Counted from the first letter of the stretch, positions 33,980-43,290 are shown. The stretch is 64,000 bases of DNA from Streptomyces sp. R44 (GCF_041053105.1 NZ_CP163444.1:3968001-4032000); one strand, 5' to 3'. The notes: generated by a model from the letters alone, not told the origin. Translations and numbers: made by a program.

Positions 33980-35253
33980 GTGCCTGCCGGGGCAGCGGGT
34001 GGCTGGGCCGAGAGGAAGGTCTGCCAGCCGCCCTGCGGCGCCTCGCCCACCTTCAGGGTGCGCATCTTGGCGATGACGTCGGGGTCCTGGGCGTCGAGCC
34101 AGTCGGCGAGCTGGCGGAAGGAGACGCACTTGACGTCCTTCTGCACGCAGACGTTGGCGATGGTCTCCTCGATGGCGCGCATGTACGTGCCGCCGTTCCA
34201 GGACTCGAAGTGGTTGCCGATGATCAGCGGCGCCCGGTTGCCCCGGTAGGAGCGCTCGAAGGCCTGCACCAGGCCGTCGCGCATCTGGTCGCCCCAGTAC
34301 TCGCGCCGGGACGGGTCGCCCTGGGTGGTGCCGGGGGACTGGTTCACCAGGAAGTTGTAGTCCATGGAGAGCGTCTGGAAGGCGCGGCCCGGGACAGGCA
34401 CGAGCTGCATCGACAGGTCCCACAGGCCCAGGTCCTTCTTGGGCCAGATCTGGTCGTTGACGCCGCTGGTGTCGTAGCGGAAGCCCATCTGCGCCGCCGC
34501 CCGGACGAAGTTCTTCCGGCCCTCCAGGCAGGGGGTGCGGGCGCCGACGAGCTCCTTGTCGTAGTCGAAGGGCAGCGGCTGCTCGGCGCGCAGGCCGGCG
34601 TTGGTCTTCCAGTGCTTGACGAAGGACTTGGCCTGGTTGATCTCGCTCTTCCACTCCTCGACGGACCAGTCCCCGACGCCGCCGTCGGCGCCGCAGAAGT
34701 GGCCGTTGAAGTGGGTGCCGATCTCGTTGCCCTCCTGCCACGCGCCGCGCAGTTCGCGGACGGTGGCGCGGATGCCCTCGACGTCGTTGAAGCCGATGTC
34801 GGAGCGGCCGGCGCTGTGCTGCGGCGGGTCGTAGAGCTCCTTCTTCTCCTCCGGCAGCAGGTACACGCCGCTGAGGAAGTACGTCATGGTGGCGTCGTAC
34901 TTCTTGCCCACCGCACGGAAGTGGGAGAACAGCTTCTGGCTGTCCTCGCCCGCGCCGTCCCACGAGAAGACCACGAACTGCGGCGGCGCCTCGCCCGGCT
35001 TGAGCTTGTGCCAGACGGGCTGGTGGGGCTGGGCGCCGGTGAAGGCGGTCGAGCCGTCGCCGATCAGACGGGGGGCCTGCGGGGCCGCGGCCGGGCCCTT
35101 CCTGGCGCCGCCGCCCGTGCCGCCCGGCGCGCCCTTGGTGGCGGTGCCGTCGGAGCCCGAGCAGCCGGCGAGGCCGATGGCGAGAGCGAGGGTGAGAGCG
35201 CCGACGGTGAGCGCCTTCCTCCGGACAGTGGTCGTTCTGCGGGCGACTGACAT
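33949..35253 (-). CDS. Secreted lipoprotein of the polysaccharide deacetylase (NodB-like) type
   Basis: The protein has 434 residues. The signal peptide from ATG 35253 ends in the lipobox LAIGLAGC (about Cys27), so it is an outer-face lipoprotein. A Gly/Ala-rich linker is followed by a deacetylase-like TIM-barrel domain (about 85-400). This has FVVFSWDGAGEDSQKLFSHF (the Asp of the first motif), EIGTHFNGHFCG (metal His pair) and a late PLIIGNHFESWNGG. GAGGAGAGG precedes the ATG, and the in-frame upstream extension lacks a signal. It probably removes acyl groups from an envelope or extracellular polysaccharide; the substrate is unknown. Its 3' end lies in the 38-bp repeats. Confidence 0.85.
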   Translation of the reverse strand: MSVARRTTTVRRKALTVGALTLALAIGLAGCSGSDGTATKGAPGGTGGGARKGPAAAPQAPRLIGDGSTAFTGAQPHQPVWHKLKPGEAPPQFVVFSWDGAGEDSQKLFSHFRAVGKKYDATMTYFLSGVYLLPEEKKELYDPPQHSAGRSDIGFNDVEGIRATVRELRGAWQEGNEIGTHFNGHFCGADGGVGDWSVEEWKSEINQAKSFVKHWKTNAGLRAEQPLPFDYDKELVGARTPCLEGRKNFVRAAAQMGFRYDTSGVNDQIWPKKDLGLWDLSMQLVPVPGRAFQTLSMDYNFLVNQSPGTTQGDPSRREYWGDQMRDGLVQAFERSYRGNRAPLIIGNHFESWNGGTYMRAIEETIANVCVQKDVKCVSFRQLADWLDAQDPDVIAKMRTLKVGEAPQGGWQTFLSAQPPAAPAGTPATKPAARH

Positions 35254-35277
35254 CCGCACACCTCTCCTCAGATCCTC

Positions 35278-35307
35278 GGATTTCCGTACAAGGGATTTCC
35301 GTACAAG
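35278..35307. repeat. Two adjacent 15-bp direct repeats upstream of the deacetylase gene
   Basis: ggatttccgtacaag occurs twice in tandem without a gap, 25-54 bp upstream of the deacetylase ATG. Exact pairs at promoter distance are typical of regulator half-sites, or of a recent slippage. The rest of the 308-bp divergent gap to the SulP gene (35308-35561) has an AT-richer patch near 35395-35455 and no evident gene. Confidence 0.8.
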
Positions 35308-35561
35308 CGGCGTCAACGTCGCACCACGGGGACCGGGGAGCGTCAACGACAAGCGGCGTGCGCACGTTCTGTCACCGGAACCGGTGAATCATTGCCCTGT
35401 TTGCCCCGAAAATAATGCCGCAGTCTTTACTCTCCATTACGATCCATTTACTGAGCGTCGATCCTCCATGCGAACTGCGAACACTCCGGAGGGTCGTGCC
35501 GCCATCCCGCCGCTGCACCCCGCACGAGCCGCGACCGCGCTGCCCCGGAGGAGACGGGACC

Positions 35562-38021
35562 ATGACTCTCTGCACCCCTGCCCGCACGACCAACCGGCCC
35601 CGGATCCAGCGGCCTCACAGCCCGCCGGAGGGGCCCCGACGCCGCTTCCGTCTCGCCGGCGCGGACCTCTCCGCGTCCGTCGCCGTCTTCCTGATCGCGC
35701 TGCCGCTCTCGCTCGGCATCGCGCTCGCCACCGGAGCCCCGCTCCAGTCGGGCCTGGTGGCCGCCGCCGTCGGCGGCCTCGTCGCCGGCCGGGTCGGCGG
35801 CTCCCCGCTCCAGGTGAGCGGCCCCGCCGCCGGACTCACCGTCGTGACCGCCGAGCTCATCCAGCGGTACGGCTGGCGCACCACCTGCGCCATCACCGTC
35901 CTCGCGGGTCTCAGCCAACTCGCCCTGTCGGCCCTGCGCGTGGCCCGTTCGGCGCTCGCCGTCTCGCCCGCGATCGTGCACGGCATGCTGGCCGGCATCG
36001 GCGTCACCATCGCCCTCGCCCAGCTCCACATCGTGCTGGGCGGCACTCCGCAGAGTTCCGCCGTCGACAACGTCCTCGGACTGCCGGCCCAGTTGGCGCA
36101 CGCCCATCCGGCCGCGCTCACCATCAGCGCCCTCACCGTGGCCGTACTGCTCTGCTGGTCCCGGCTGCCGGGCCGGGCGGGGCGGCTCGCGCGGAAGGTC
36201 CCGGCCGCGCTCGTCGCGGTGGCCGGGGCGACGGCCCTGGCCACCTTCGCCGGACTGGCCGTGCCCCGCGTGGACCTGCCGTCCTGGAGCAGCCACGCGC
36301 TGCCCGGCCTGCCCGAGGGACCGGTCCTCGGGATCGCGGCCGGCGTGCTCACGATCACCCTCGTCACCAGCGTGCAGTCGCTGCTCTCGGCCGTCGCGGT
36401 CGACAAGCTGGTCGCCTCCCGCGCGGACCGCGGCCGGGGCGTTCCCCGCTCCGACCTCGACCGCGAGCTCGCCGGACAGGGCGCGGCCAATGTGATCTCC
36501 GGGGCGCTCGGCGGCCTCCCGGTCGCCGGGGTCGCGGTCCGCAGCGTCGCCAACGTCTCGGCGGGCGCGGTGAGTCGCGCCTCGACCATGCTGCACGGCC
36601 TGTGGATCGTGCTCGCGGCCCTGCTGCTCGTGCCCGTGCTCGACCTGATCCCGCTGGCCGCGCTCGCCGCCCTCGTCATGGTGGTCGGCATCCAGATGGT
36701 GAGCATCACCCACATCCGTACGGTCACGCGCCACCGCGAGGTCGTGGTCTACGTGGTGACGCTGACCGGTGTCGTCCTCGTCGGCATCCTGGAGGGCGTC
36801 GCCCTCGGCATCGCCGTGGCCATCGCGGTCGCCCTGCACCGGCTCGCCCGCACCCGGATCACCCGGGAGGAGCGGGACGGGCGGCAGCTGCTCCACGTCC
36901 GGGGCCAGCTGACCTTCCTGGCCGTGCCCCGGCTCAGCCGGGCCCTGCACCAGCTGCCGCAGGGATCCGACGTGGTGGTCGAGCTCGACGGCTCCTTCAT
37001 GGACCACGCGGCGTACGAGACGCTGAGCGACTGGACCGCCGGGCACCTCGCCCACGGCGGGACGGTCGAGACGACCGGGCCCTCCGGGATCCGGATCGCC
37101 GAGCCCGCGCCGGTGACCGCCTCCGCCGCGCACCCCTGCTGCCGCCCCTGGACTCCCTGGCACAACCACCAGTGCGGTGAACAGCCCCCGGAGACCCCCG
37201 AGACGACCGGGACGACCGGGACCACCGGGACCACCGGCGCCAACGCCAACGGCGCCACCGGCACCGAAGCCGGGCGGACCACGGGGCTGCATCTGGCGAG
37301 CGGCATCGGCAAGTTCCAGCGGAACACCGCCCCGCTCGTGCGGGACGAGCTCGCGCGGCTCGCCCGGGAGGGGCAGCGTCCCTCTCAGCTCTTCCTGACC
37401 TGCGCCGACTCCCGTCTCGTCACCAGCATGATCACGTCGAGCGGCCCCGGTGACCTCTTCACCGTGCGCAACGTCGGCAACCTCGTCCCGCTGCCCGGCG
37501 AGGAGAGCGGGGACGACTCGGTGGCGGCGGCGATCGAGTACGCGGTGGAGGTGCTGCGGGTCTCGTCGATCACCGTCTGCGGCCACTCGGGCTGCGGTGC
37601 GATGCAGGCCCTGCTCAACGGCAGCCCGGACGACCCGCCGACCCCGCTGCGGCGCTGGCTGCGCCACGGCAGACCCAGCCTGGAGCGGATGGCGAGCCGG
37701 CGGCACGCCTGGGCCCGGATCTCCGGGCGGCTTCCGGCCGACGCGGTCGAGCAGCTCTGTCTGACGAACGTGGTCCAGCAGCTGGAGCACCTCCGGGCGT
37801 ACGAGCCGGTGGCGCGCCGGCTGGCCGAGGGCACGCTCTCGCTGCACGGCGTGTACTTCCACGTGGGCGAGGCGCAGGCGTACCTCCTCTCGGGGACGGA
37901 CGAGGTGCACAGCTACGACGACGTCTTCACCCAGGTCATGCCGACGGATCACCAGGTCGCGCCGGCGAATCACCACGTCATGCCGACCGGTCGGCTCGCC
38001 GGGGCGGCGCGCGCGTCCTGA
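35562..38021 (+). CDS. SulP family anion transporter fused to beta-carbonic anhydrase
   Basis: This 819-residue protein has three parts. Residues ~25-430 form a SulP membrane domain (DLSASVAVFLIALPLSLGIA and following helices). Residues ~445-545 form a STAS domain (QLTFLAVPRLSRALHQLP, VVELDGSFMDHAAYETL). After a Cys/Pro- and TG-rich linker, residues ~585-800 form a beta-carbonic anhydrase with zinc ligands C614 (TCADSR), H675 and C678 (CGHSGCGAMQ), and D616 of the Asp-Arg pair. It likely carries bicarbonate and interconverts it with CO2 at the membrane. The ATG at 35562 follows GGAGGAG; the frame is open upstream without transporter sequence. The linker's TTGTTGTTGANANG arises from a 9-bp repeat. 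Confidence 0.92.
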   Translation: MTLCTPARTTNRPRIQRPHSPPEGPRRRFRLAGADLSASVAVFLIALPLSLGIALATGAPLQSGLVAAAVGGLVAGRVGGSPLQVSGPAAGLTVVTAELIQRYGWRTTCAITVLAGLSQLALSALRVARSALAVSPAIVHGMLAGIGVTIALAQLHIVLGGTPQSSAVDNVLGLPAQLAHAHPAALTISALTVAVLLCWSRLPGRAGRLARKVPAALVAVAGATALATFAGLAVPRVDLPSWSSHALPGLPEGPVLGIAAGVLTITLVTSVQSLLSAVAVDKLVASRADRGRGVPRSDLDRELAGQGAANVISGALGGLPVAGVAVRSVANVSAGAVSRASTMLHGLWIVLAALLLVPVLDLIPLAALAALVMVVGIQMVSITHIRTVTRHREVVVYVVTLTGVVLVGILEGVALGIAVAIAVALHRLARTRITREERDGRQLLHVRGQLTFLAVPRLSRALHQLPQGSDVVVELDGSFMDHAAYETLSDWTAGHLAHGGTVETTGPSGIRIAEPAPVTASAAHPCCRPWTPWHNHQCGEQPPETPETTGTTGTTGTTGANANGATGTEAGRTTGLHLASGIGKFQRNTAPLVRDELARLAREGQRPSQLFLTCADSRLVTSMITSSGPGDLFTVRNVGNLVPLPGEESGDDSVAAAIEYAVEVLRVSSITVCGHSGCGAMQALLNGSPDDPPTPLRRWLRHGRPSLERMASRRHAWARISGRLPADAVEQLCLTNVVQQLEHLRAYEPVARRLAEGTLSLHGVYFHVGEAQAYLLSGTDEVHSYDDVFTQVMPTDHQVAPANHHVMPTGRLAGAARAS

Positions 38022-38051
38022 ACCTTCCGGCCGCCCCGGCCGTGAGACTGT

Positions 38052-38089
38052 GTGGCCCCTTCTCCCACCGCTCGGGAAGAAGGGGCCAC
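38052..38089 (+). terminator. Terminator of the SulP-carbonic anhydrase gene
   Basis: A 12-bp perfect stem GTGGCCCCTTCT/AGAAGGGGCCAC with a 14-base loop, 31 bp after the stop, ahead of the acs leader. Confidence 0.8.
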
Positions 38090-38214
38090 CGCACGTCAAG
38101 CCACTCACAGGTCTAAACCAATTTCCTGGAGGCTCTTGTCACCCGGGCTTCCGGCTGGTGAGCTATGACGCGGGACACATACGCACAGAGGACGCCCTGG
38201 GAAAGGGAGATGTC

Positions 38215-40170
38215 GTGAGCAACGAATCCTTGGCCAACCTGCTCAAGGAAGAGCGGCGGTTCGCGCCGCCCACCGAGCTGGCCGCGGACGCCAATGTGAC
38301 GGCGGAGGCGTACGAGCAGGCCAAGGCGGACAGGCTGGGCTTCTGGGCCGAGCAGGCCAAGCGCCTCAGCTGGGCCACCGAGCCGACCGAGACCCTCGAC
38401 TGGTCGAACCCGCCGTTCGCCAAGTGGTTCGCCGACGGCGAGCTGAACGTGGCGTACAACTGCGTCGACCGGCACGTCGAGGCCGGTCTCGGCGACCGGG
38501 TCGCCATCCACTTCGAGGGCGAGCCCGGCGACAGCCGCGCGATCACCTACGCCGAGCTCAAGGACGAGGTCTCCAAGGCCGCCAACGCCCTCACCGAGCT
38601 GGGCGTCCGCAAGGGCGACCGGGTCGCGGTCTACCTGCCGATGATCCCCGAGGCGGCCATCACGATGCTGGCCTGCGCCCGTGTCGGCGCCGCCCACTCG
38701 GTGGTCTTCGGCGGCTTCTCCGCCGACGCCGTCGCCTCCCGCATCCAGGACGCCGACGCCAAGCTGGTCGTCACCGCCGACGGCGGCTACCGCCGCGGCA
38801 AGCCGAGCGCCCTCAAGCCGGCCATCGACGAGGCCGTCGCCAAGTGCCCGCAGGTCGAGCACGTCCTCGTGGTCCGCCGTACGGGCCAGGACACCGCCTT
38901 CACCGAGGGCCGGGACGTCTGGTGGGACGACATCGTCGCCCGCCAGTCCACCGAGCACACCCCCGAGGCGTTCCCGGCGGAGCACCCGCTCTTCATCCTC
39001 TACACCTCCGGCACCACGGGGAAGCCGAAGGGCATCCTGCACACCTCCGGCGGCTACCTCACCCAGGCCGCGTACACCCACCACGCCGTCTTCGACCTCA
39101 AGCCGGAGAGCGACGTCTACTGGTGCACCGCCGACATCGGCTGGGTCACCGGGCACTCGTACATCGTCTACGGCCCGCTGGCCAACGGCGCGACGCAGGT
39201 CATGTACGAGGGCACCCCGGACACCCCGCATCAGGGCCGGTTCTGGGAGATCGTGCAGAAGTACGGCGTCACGATCCTCTACACGGCGCCCACCGCGATC
39301 CGCACGTTCATGAAGTGGGGAGACGACATCCCCGCGAAGTTCGACCTGTCCAGCCTCCGGGTGCTCGGCTCGGTCGGCGAGCCGATCAACCCCGAGGCCT
39401 GGGTCTGGTACCGCGAGCACATCGGCGCGAACAGGACCCCGATCGTGGACACCTGGTGGCAGACCGAGACCGGCGCGATGATGATCTCGCCGCTGCCGGG
39501 CGTCACCGAGACCAAGCCGGGCTCCGCCCAGCGCCCGCTGCCGGGCATCTCCGCCACCGTCGTGGACGACGAGGCGAACGAGGTGCCGAACGGCGGGGGC
39601 GGCTACCTGGTCCTCACCGAGCCGTGGCCGTCGATGCTCCGCACCATCTGGGGCGACGACCAGCGCTACATCGACACGTACTGGTCCCGCTTCGAGGGCA
39701 AGTACTTCGCCGGTGACGGGGCCAAGAAGGACGAGGACGGCGACATCTGGCTGCTCGGCCGGGTCGACGACGTCATGCTCGTCTCGGGCCACAACATCTC
39801 GACGACCGAGGTCGAGTCGGCCCTCGTCTCGCACCCGTCCGTCGCCGAGGCGGCCGTCGTCGGCGCCGCCGACGAGACGACCGGTCAGGCGATCGTCGCC
39901 TTCGTCATCCTGCGCGGCACGGCGAGCGAGGACGAAGGCCTCGTCGCCGACCTGCGCAACCACGTCGGCGCCACCCTCGGCCCGATCGCCAAGCCGAAGC
40001 GGATCCTGCCGGTCGCGGAGCTGCCGAAGACCCGCTCGGGCAAGATCATGCGCCGTCTGCTGCGGGACGTCGCGGAGAACCGTGAGCTGGGTGACGTCAC
40101 CACCCTGACCGACTCCTCGGTCATGTCGCTCATCCAGACCCAGCTGCCGGCCACGTCCAGCGAGGACTGA
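38215..40170 (+). CDS. acs: Acetyl-CoA synthetase (AMP-forming)
   Basis: The protein has 651 residues, the usual Acs length. Adenylate-forming motifs are visible: LYTSGTTGKPKGI, TWWQTETGAMM and GRVDDVMLVSGHNIS. The acetylatable catalytic lysine K610 lies in KTRSGKIMRRLLRD near the C-terminus. It makes acetyl-CoA from acetate, ATP and CoA. The GTG at 38215 (MSNESLANLL) has AAGGGAG 7 bp upstream; the frame is open upstream without family sequence. It follows the SulP-carbonic anhydrase gene behind a terminator and has its own terminator at 40188. From memory it corresponds to SCO3563. Confidence 0.96.
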   Translation: MSNESLANLLKEERRFAPPTELAADANVTAEAYEQAKADRLGFWAEQAKRLSWATEPTETLDWSNPPFAKWFADGELNVAYNCVDRHVEAGLGDRVAIHFEGEPGDSRAITYAELKDEVSKAANALTELGVRKGDRVAVYLPMIPEAAITMLACARVGAAHSVVFGGFSADAVASRIQDADAKLVVTADGGYRRGKPSALKPAIDEAVAKCPQVEHVLVVRRTGQDTAFTEGRDVWWDDIVARQSTEHTPEAFPAEHPLFILYTSGTTGKPKGILHTSGGYLTQAAYTHHAVFDLKPESDVYWCTADIGWVTGHSYIVYGPLANGATQVMYEGTPDTPHQGRFWEIVQKYGVTILYTAPTAIRTFMKWGDDIPAKFDLSSLRVLGSVGEPINPEAWVWYREHIGANRTPIVDTWWQTETGAMMISPLPGVTETKPGSAQRPLPGISATVVDDEANEVPNGGGGYLVLTEPWPSMLRTIWGDDQRYIDTYWSRFEGKYFAGDGAKKDEDGDIWLLGRVDDVMLVSGHNISTTEVESALVSHPSVAEAAVVGAADETTGQAIVAFVILRGTASEDEGLVADLRNHVGATLGPIAKPKRILPVAELPKTRSGKIMRRLLRDVAENRELGDVTTLTDSSVMSLIQTQLPATSSED

Positions 40171-40187
40171 CCGGCCCGTACGGCCCG

Positions 40188-40225
40188 AACGCCCGCCCCG
40201 AAGACCTCGGGGGCGGGCGTTTTCC
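40188..40225 (+). terminator. Terminator of acs
   Basis: AACGCCCGCCCC pairs perfectly with GGGGCGGGCGTT across 10 bases, followed by TTT, 17 bp after the stop. A classic intrinsic terminator. Confidence 0.9.
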
Positions 40226-40405
40226 CTTGCCCGACCCCGACGGGACGAACCGTATAAATCTCCCTAAAGTGAATCTCGCCGGACACAACTCGGGCTCGTT
40301 AGGTAAAGTAAGGATCGCGTCAGGAACGCGACAGAAAGACCTAGGTGCGCCGGGAAGTCTGGTCGGCATGTGCTTCGCCCTGCCTGCCCGACGGAGGTCT
40401 GCCCC
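40226..40405 (+). other. Leader region upstream of nhaA
   Basis: These 180 bp contain an AT-rich patch unusual for this genome (near 40252-40320, with gtataaatc and taggtaaagtaagg) and a small stem TCGCGT-cagga-ACGCGA (about 40316-40332). No protein-like frame is seen. It may hold the promoter and a structured leader for the antiporter; ion-sensing leaders before nhaA are known in other bacteria, but I cannot match one here. Confidence 0.35.
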
Positions 40406-41797
40406 GTGTCCGTGCCCACCGACCGCAAGTTCCTCGGCCGACTCTCGCTGCCCGAGCGGCGGTACATCGCCGACGCCCTGCGGACCGAGACCGTCGGTGG
40501 CGTCCTGCTGCTCCTCGCCGCCGTCGCCGCCCTCGTCTGGGCGAACTCCCCGCTGAGCGCGAGCTACGAGACCGTCAGCGACTTCCACATAGGCCCCGCC
40601 GCCCTCGGCCTCGACCTGTCGATCCAGCACTGGGCCGCCGACGGACTCCTCGCCGTCTTCTTCTTCGTCGCCGGCATCGAGCTCAAGCGCGAGCTCGTCG
40701 CGGGCGAGCTGCGCGACCCCAAGGCCGCCATGCTCCCCGTCGTCGCCGCGCTCTGCGGCATGGCGGCCCCCGCCCTCGTCTACACCCTGGTCAACGCCAT
40801 CGGTGACGGCTCCACGGCCGGCTGGGCCGTGCCCACCGCGACCGACATCGCCTTCGCGCTCGCCGTCCTCGCCGTCATCGGCACCTCGCTGCCGTCCGCC
40901 CTGCGGGCCTTCCTGCTCACCCTCGCCGTCGTCGACGACCTGTTCGCGATCCTGATCATCGCGATCTTCTTCACCAGCGACCTGAACTTCGCCGCGCTCG
41001 GCGGCGCCCTCGCCGGCCTCGTCGTCTTCTGGGTACTGCTCCGCAAGAATGTCCGCGGCTGGTACGTGTACGTGCCGCTGGCCCTGGTCATCTGGGGCCT
41101 GATGTACAACAGCGGCGTCCACGCCACCATCGCCGGCGTCGCCATGGGCCTGATGCTGCGCTGCACCACCCGCGAGGGTGAGGAGCACTCCCCCGGCGAG
41201 CACATCGAGCACCTGGTCCGGCCGCTCTCGGCCGGACTCGCCGTGCCGCTCTTCGCGCTGTTCTCCGCCGGTGTGAGCGTCTCCGGCGGCGCGATCCACG
41301 ACGTCTTCACCCAGCCCGTCACCCTCGGCGTGGTCCTCGGCCTCGTCGTCGGCAAGGCGGTCGGCATCTTCGGCGGCACCTGGCTCGCCGCCCGCTTCAC
41401 CCGGGCGGAGCTCAACCCGGACCTGGCCTGGCCGGACGTGTTCGCCGTCGCCACCCTCGCCGGGATCGGCTTCACCGTGTCGCTCCTCATCGGCGAACTC
41501 GCCTTCGCCGGGGACGCCGTGCTCACCGACGAGGTGAAGGCCGCCGTCCTGATCGGCTCGCTCGTCGCGGCCGTCCTCGCCTCCGTCCTGCTGAAGCTGC
41601 GGGTCCGCAAGTACCAGGTCCTCGTCTCCGACGAGGAGCGCGACGACGACGAGGACGGCATCCCCGACATCTACGAGCAGGACAACCCGGAGTACCACCT
41701 GCGGATGGCCGAGATCTACGAGAGGAAGGCCGCGGAACACCGGCAGCGCGCCCAACTGGCGGGGGCATCGCGCGACGGGGCCGACCGTCCGGCATGA
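40406..41797 (+). CDS. nhaA: Na+/H+ antiporter NhaA
   Basis: The 463-residue protein has 12 hydrophobic segments and the NhaA signature residues: the paired aspartates in LLTLAVVDDLFAILIIA, PTATDIAFALAVLA, and GIGFTVSLLIGELAF near the C-terminal helices. It extrudes Na+ (or Li+) in exchange for protons. The GTG at 40406 has GGAGG nine bases upstream; a 12-codon longer frame lacks a site. A charged tail (residues ~400-463, DEERDDDEDGIPDIYEQD and then Arg/Ala-rich) extends beyond the usual ~390 residues and may be regulatory. It leads the holin-like and hydrolase genes on the same strand. Confidence 0.95.
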   Translation: MSVPTDRKFLGRLSLPERRYIADALRTETVGGVLLLLAAVAALVWANSPLSASYETVSDFHIGPAALGLDLSIQHWAADGLLAVFFFVAGIELKRELVAGELRDPKAAMLPVVAALCGMAAPALVYTLVNAIGDGSTAGWAVPTATDIAFALAVLAVIGTSLPSALRAFLLTLAVVDDLFAILIIAIFFTSDLNFAALGGALAGLVVFWVLLRKNVRGWYVYVPLALVIWGLMYNSGVHATIAGVAMGLMLRCTTREGEEHSPGEHIEHLVRPLSAGLAVPLFALFSAGVSVSGGAIHDVFTQPVTLGVVLGLVVGKAVGIFGGTWLAARFTRAELNPDLAWPDVFAVATLAGIGFTVSLLIGELAFAGDAVLTDEVKAAVLIGSLVAAVLASVLLKLRVRKYQVLVSDEERDDDEDGIPDIYEQDNPEYHLRMAEIYERKAAEHRQRAQLAGASRDGADRPA

Positions 41798-41872
41798 TCT
41801 GATTCGGACCGTGGAAGAGGACTCGCACCGTAGAAGAGGACCTCGGACCGCAGAAGAGAAGAGGGAGCAGCG

Positions 41873-42358
41873 ATGAGCGACCCGTTCGACGGAACCGAGC
41901 GCAGCCTCGGCCAGCTGGTCGCCTCGGCGACCGCCGAGATGTCCGCGCTGGTGCACGACGAGATCGCCCTGGCCAAGGCCGAACTGCGGCAGGACGTGAA
42001 GCGCGGTGCGCTCGGCAGCATCATGGGGATCGGCGCCCTCGTGGTGCTGCTGTTCTCGCTGCCGATGCTGAGCTTCGCGCTCGCGTACGCCATCAACACC
42101 TGGACCGGCGGGCACAACGGCAACGGGGGCTGGAACCTCGTCTGGTGCTTCCTGCTGTCCTTCGCCTTCAACGTGCTGCTCGCGGGCCTCCTCGGGCTGA
42201 TCGCCGTCGCCAAGTTCAAGAAGGTCAAGCCGCCGGAGAAGTCCATCGCCTCCGCCAAGCAGACGGCGGCCATCATGCAGAACGCGAAGCCGCACCCCCG
42301 TCCGGCGCAGCGTCCGGCCCTTGAGAAGGCCTCCGCTGTGGGACGCTCGTCCGTATGA
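41873..42358 (+). CDS. Phage-holin-like (Holin-X/YqjE) membrane protein
   Basis: The protein has 161 residues. A soluble N-terminal helix (SLGQLVASATAEMSALVHDEIALAKAEL) is typical of the actinobacterial Holin-X family, followed by two membrane segments (about 50-72 and 88-112) and a basic Lys/Pro-rich tail. Despite the name, such proteins are ordinary chromosomal membrane proteins with unknown roles. Upstream (41811-41872) there are three copies of accgyrgaagaga-type sequence that include the ribosome-binding site. Its stop overlaps the hydrolase ATG by 4 bp. Confidence 0.85.
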   Translation: MSDPFDGTERSLGQLVASATAEMSALVHDEIALAKAELRQDVKRGALGSIMGIGALVVLLFSLPMLSFALAYAINTWTGGHNGNGGWNLVWCFLLSFAFNVLLAGLLGLIAVAKFKKVKPPEKSIASAKQTAAIMQNAKPHPRPAQRPALEKASAVGRSSV

Positions 42359-43290
42359 CCCTCCCCGAGAGCAGCAACGGCAACGGCGGGCCCGTACGGC
42401 TCGACGGGCCGTGGACCCACCGTGACGTGGCCGCCAACGGCGCGCGCTTCCACATCGCCGAGATGGGCGACGGCCCGCTGGTGCTGCTCCTGCACGGCTT
42501 CCCGCAGTTCTGGTGGACCTGGCGCCACCAGCTGCCCGCCCTGGCCGAGGCCGGGTTCCGGGCGGTCGCGATGGACCTGCGCGGGGTGGGCGGCAGCGAC
42601 CGCACACCACGGGGTTACGACCCCGCCAACCTGGCCCTCGACATCACCGGCGTCGTCCGCTCGCTCGGCGAGCCGGACGCGGCGCTCGTCGGGCACGACC
42701 TGGGCGGCTACCTCGCCTGGACGGCCGCCGTGATGCGGCCGAAGCTGGTGCGCCGGCTCGTGGTCTCCTCGATGCCGCACCCGCGCCGCTGGCGCTCGGC
42801 GATGCTCTCCGACTTCGCCCAGTCGCGGGCCGGCTCGCACATCTGGGGCTTCCAGCGGCCGTGGCTGCCGGAGCGTCAGCTCGTCGCGGACGACGGGGCG
42901 CTCGTGGGCGAGCTGATCCGGGACTGGTCGGGTCCGAAGCCGGTCGACGAGGAGGCCGTCGAGGTCTACCGGCGGGCGATGTGCGTGCCGTCGACGGCGC
43001 ACTGCTCGATCGAGCCGTACCGCTGGATGGTGCGATCCCTGGCCCGCCCGGACGGCATCCAGTTCAACCGGCGCATGAAGCGGCCGGTGCGGGTGCCGAC
43101 GCTCCATCTGCACGGCTCCCTGGACCCGGTGATGCGGACCCGCAGCGCCGCGGGGTCCGGCGAGTACGTGGAGGCGCCGTACCGCTGGCGGCTCTTCGAC
43201 GGCCTCGGGCACTTCCCGCACGAGGAGGACCCGGTGGCCTTCACCTCGGAGCTCGTCAACTGGCTGAAGGACCCCGAGCCCGACCGCTGA
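42355..43290 (+). CDS. Alpha/beta hydrolase, epoxide-hydrolase-like
   Basis: This 311-residue enzyme has a canonical oxyanion motif LLLHGFPQFWWTWRHQL, the nucleophile elbow LVGHDLGGYLAWTAA with Asp (not Ser) as nucleophile, and the catalytic His in GLGHFPHEEDP. Asp nucleophiles are typical of epoxide hydrolases and haloalkane dehalogenases. The order acs, membrane protein, epoxide-hydrolase-like, marP-like is that of M. tuberculosis (ephE, Rv3670). A conserved acid is likely in HGSLDPVM. It is translationally coupled to the holin-like gene. The natural substrate is unknown. Confidence 0.9.
   Translation: MTLPESSNGNGGPVRLDGPWTHRDVAANGARFHIAEMGDGPLVLLLHGFPQFWWTWRHQLPALAEAGFRAVAMDLRGVGGSDRTPRGYDPANLALDITGVVRSLGEPDAALVGHDLGGYLAWTAAVMRPKLVRRLVVSSMPHPRRWRSAMLSDFAQSRAGSHIWGFQRPWLPERQLVADDGALVGELIRDWSGPKPVDEEAVEVYRRAMCVPSTAHCSIEPYRWMVRSLARPDGIQFNRRMKRPVRVPTLHLHGSLDPVMRTRSAAGSGEYVEAPYRWRLFDGLGHFPHEEDPVAFTSELVNWLKDPEPDR

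Noticed and set aside
41873-42358. Prophage inferred from the holin-like gene
   Set aside because: The family is a common chromosomal actinobacterial membrane protein, and no phage genes are nearby.
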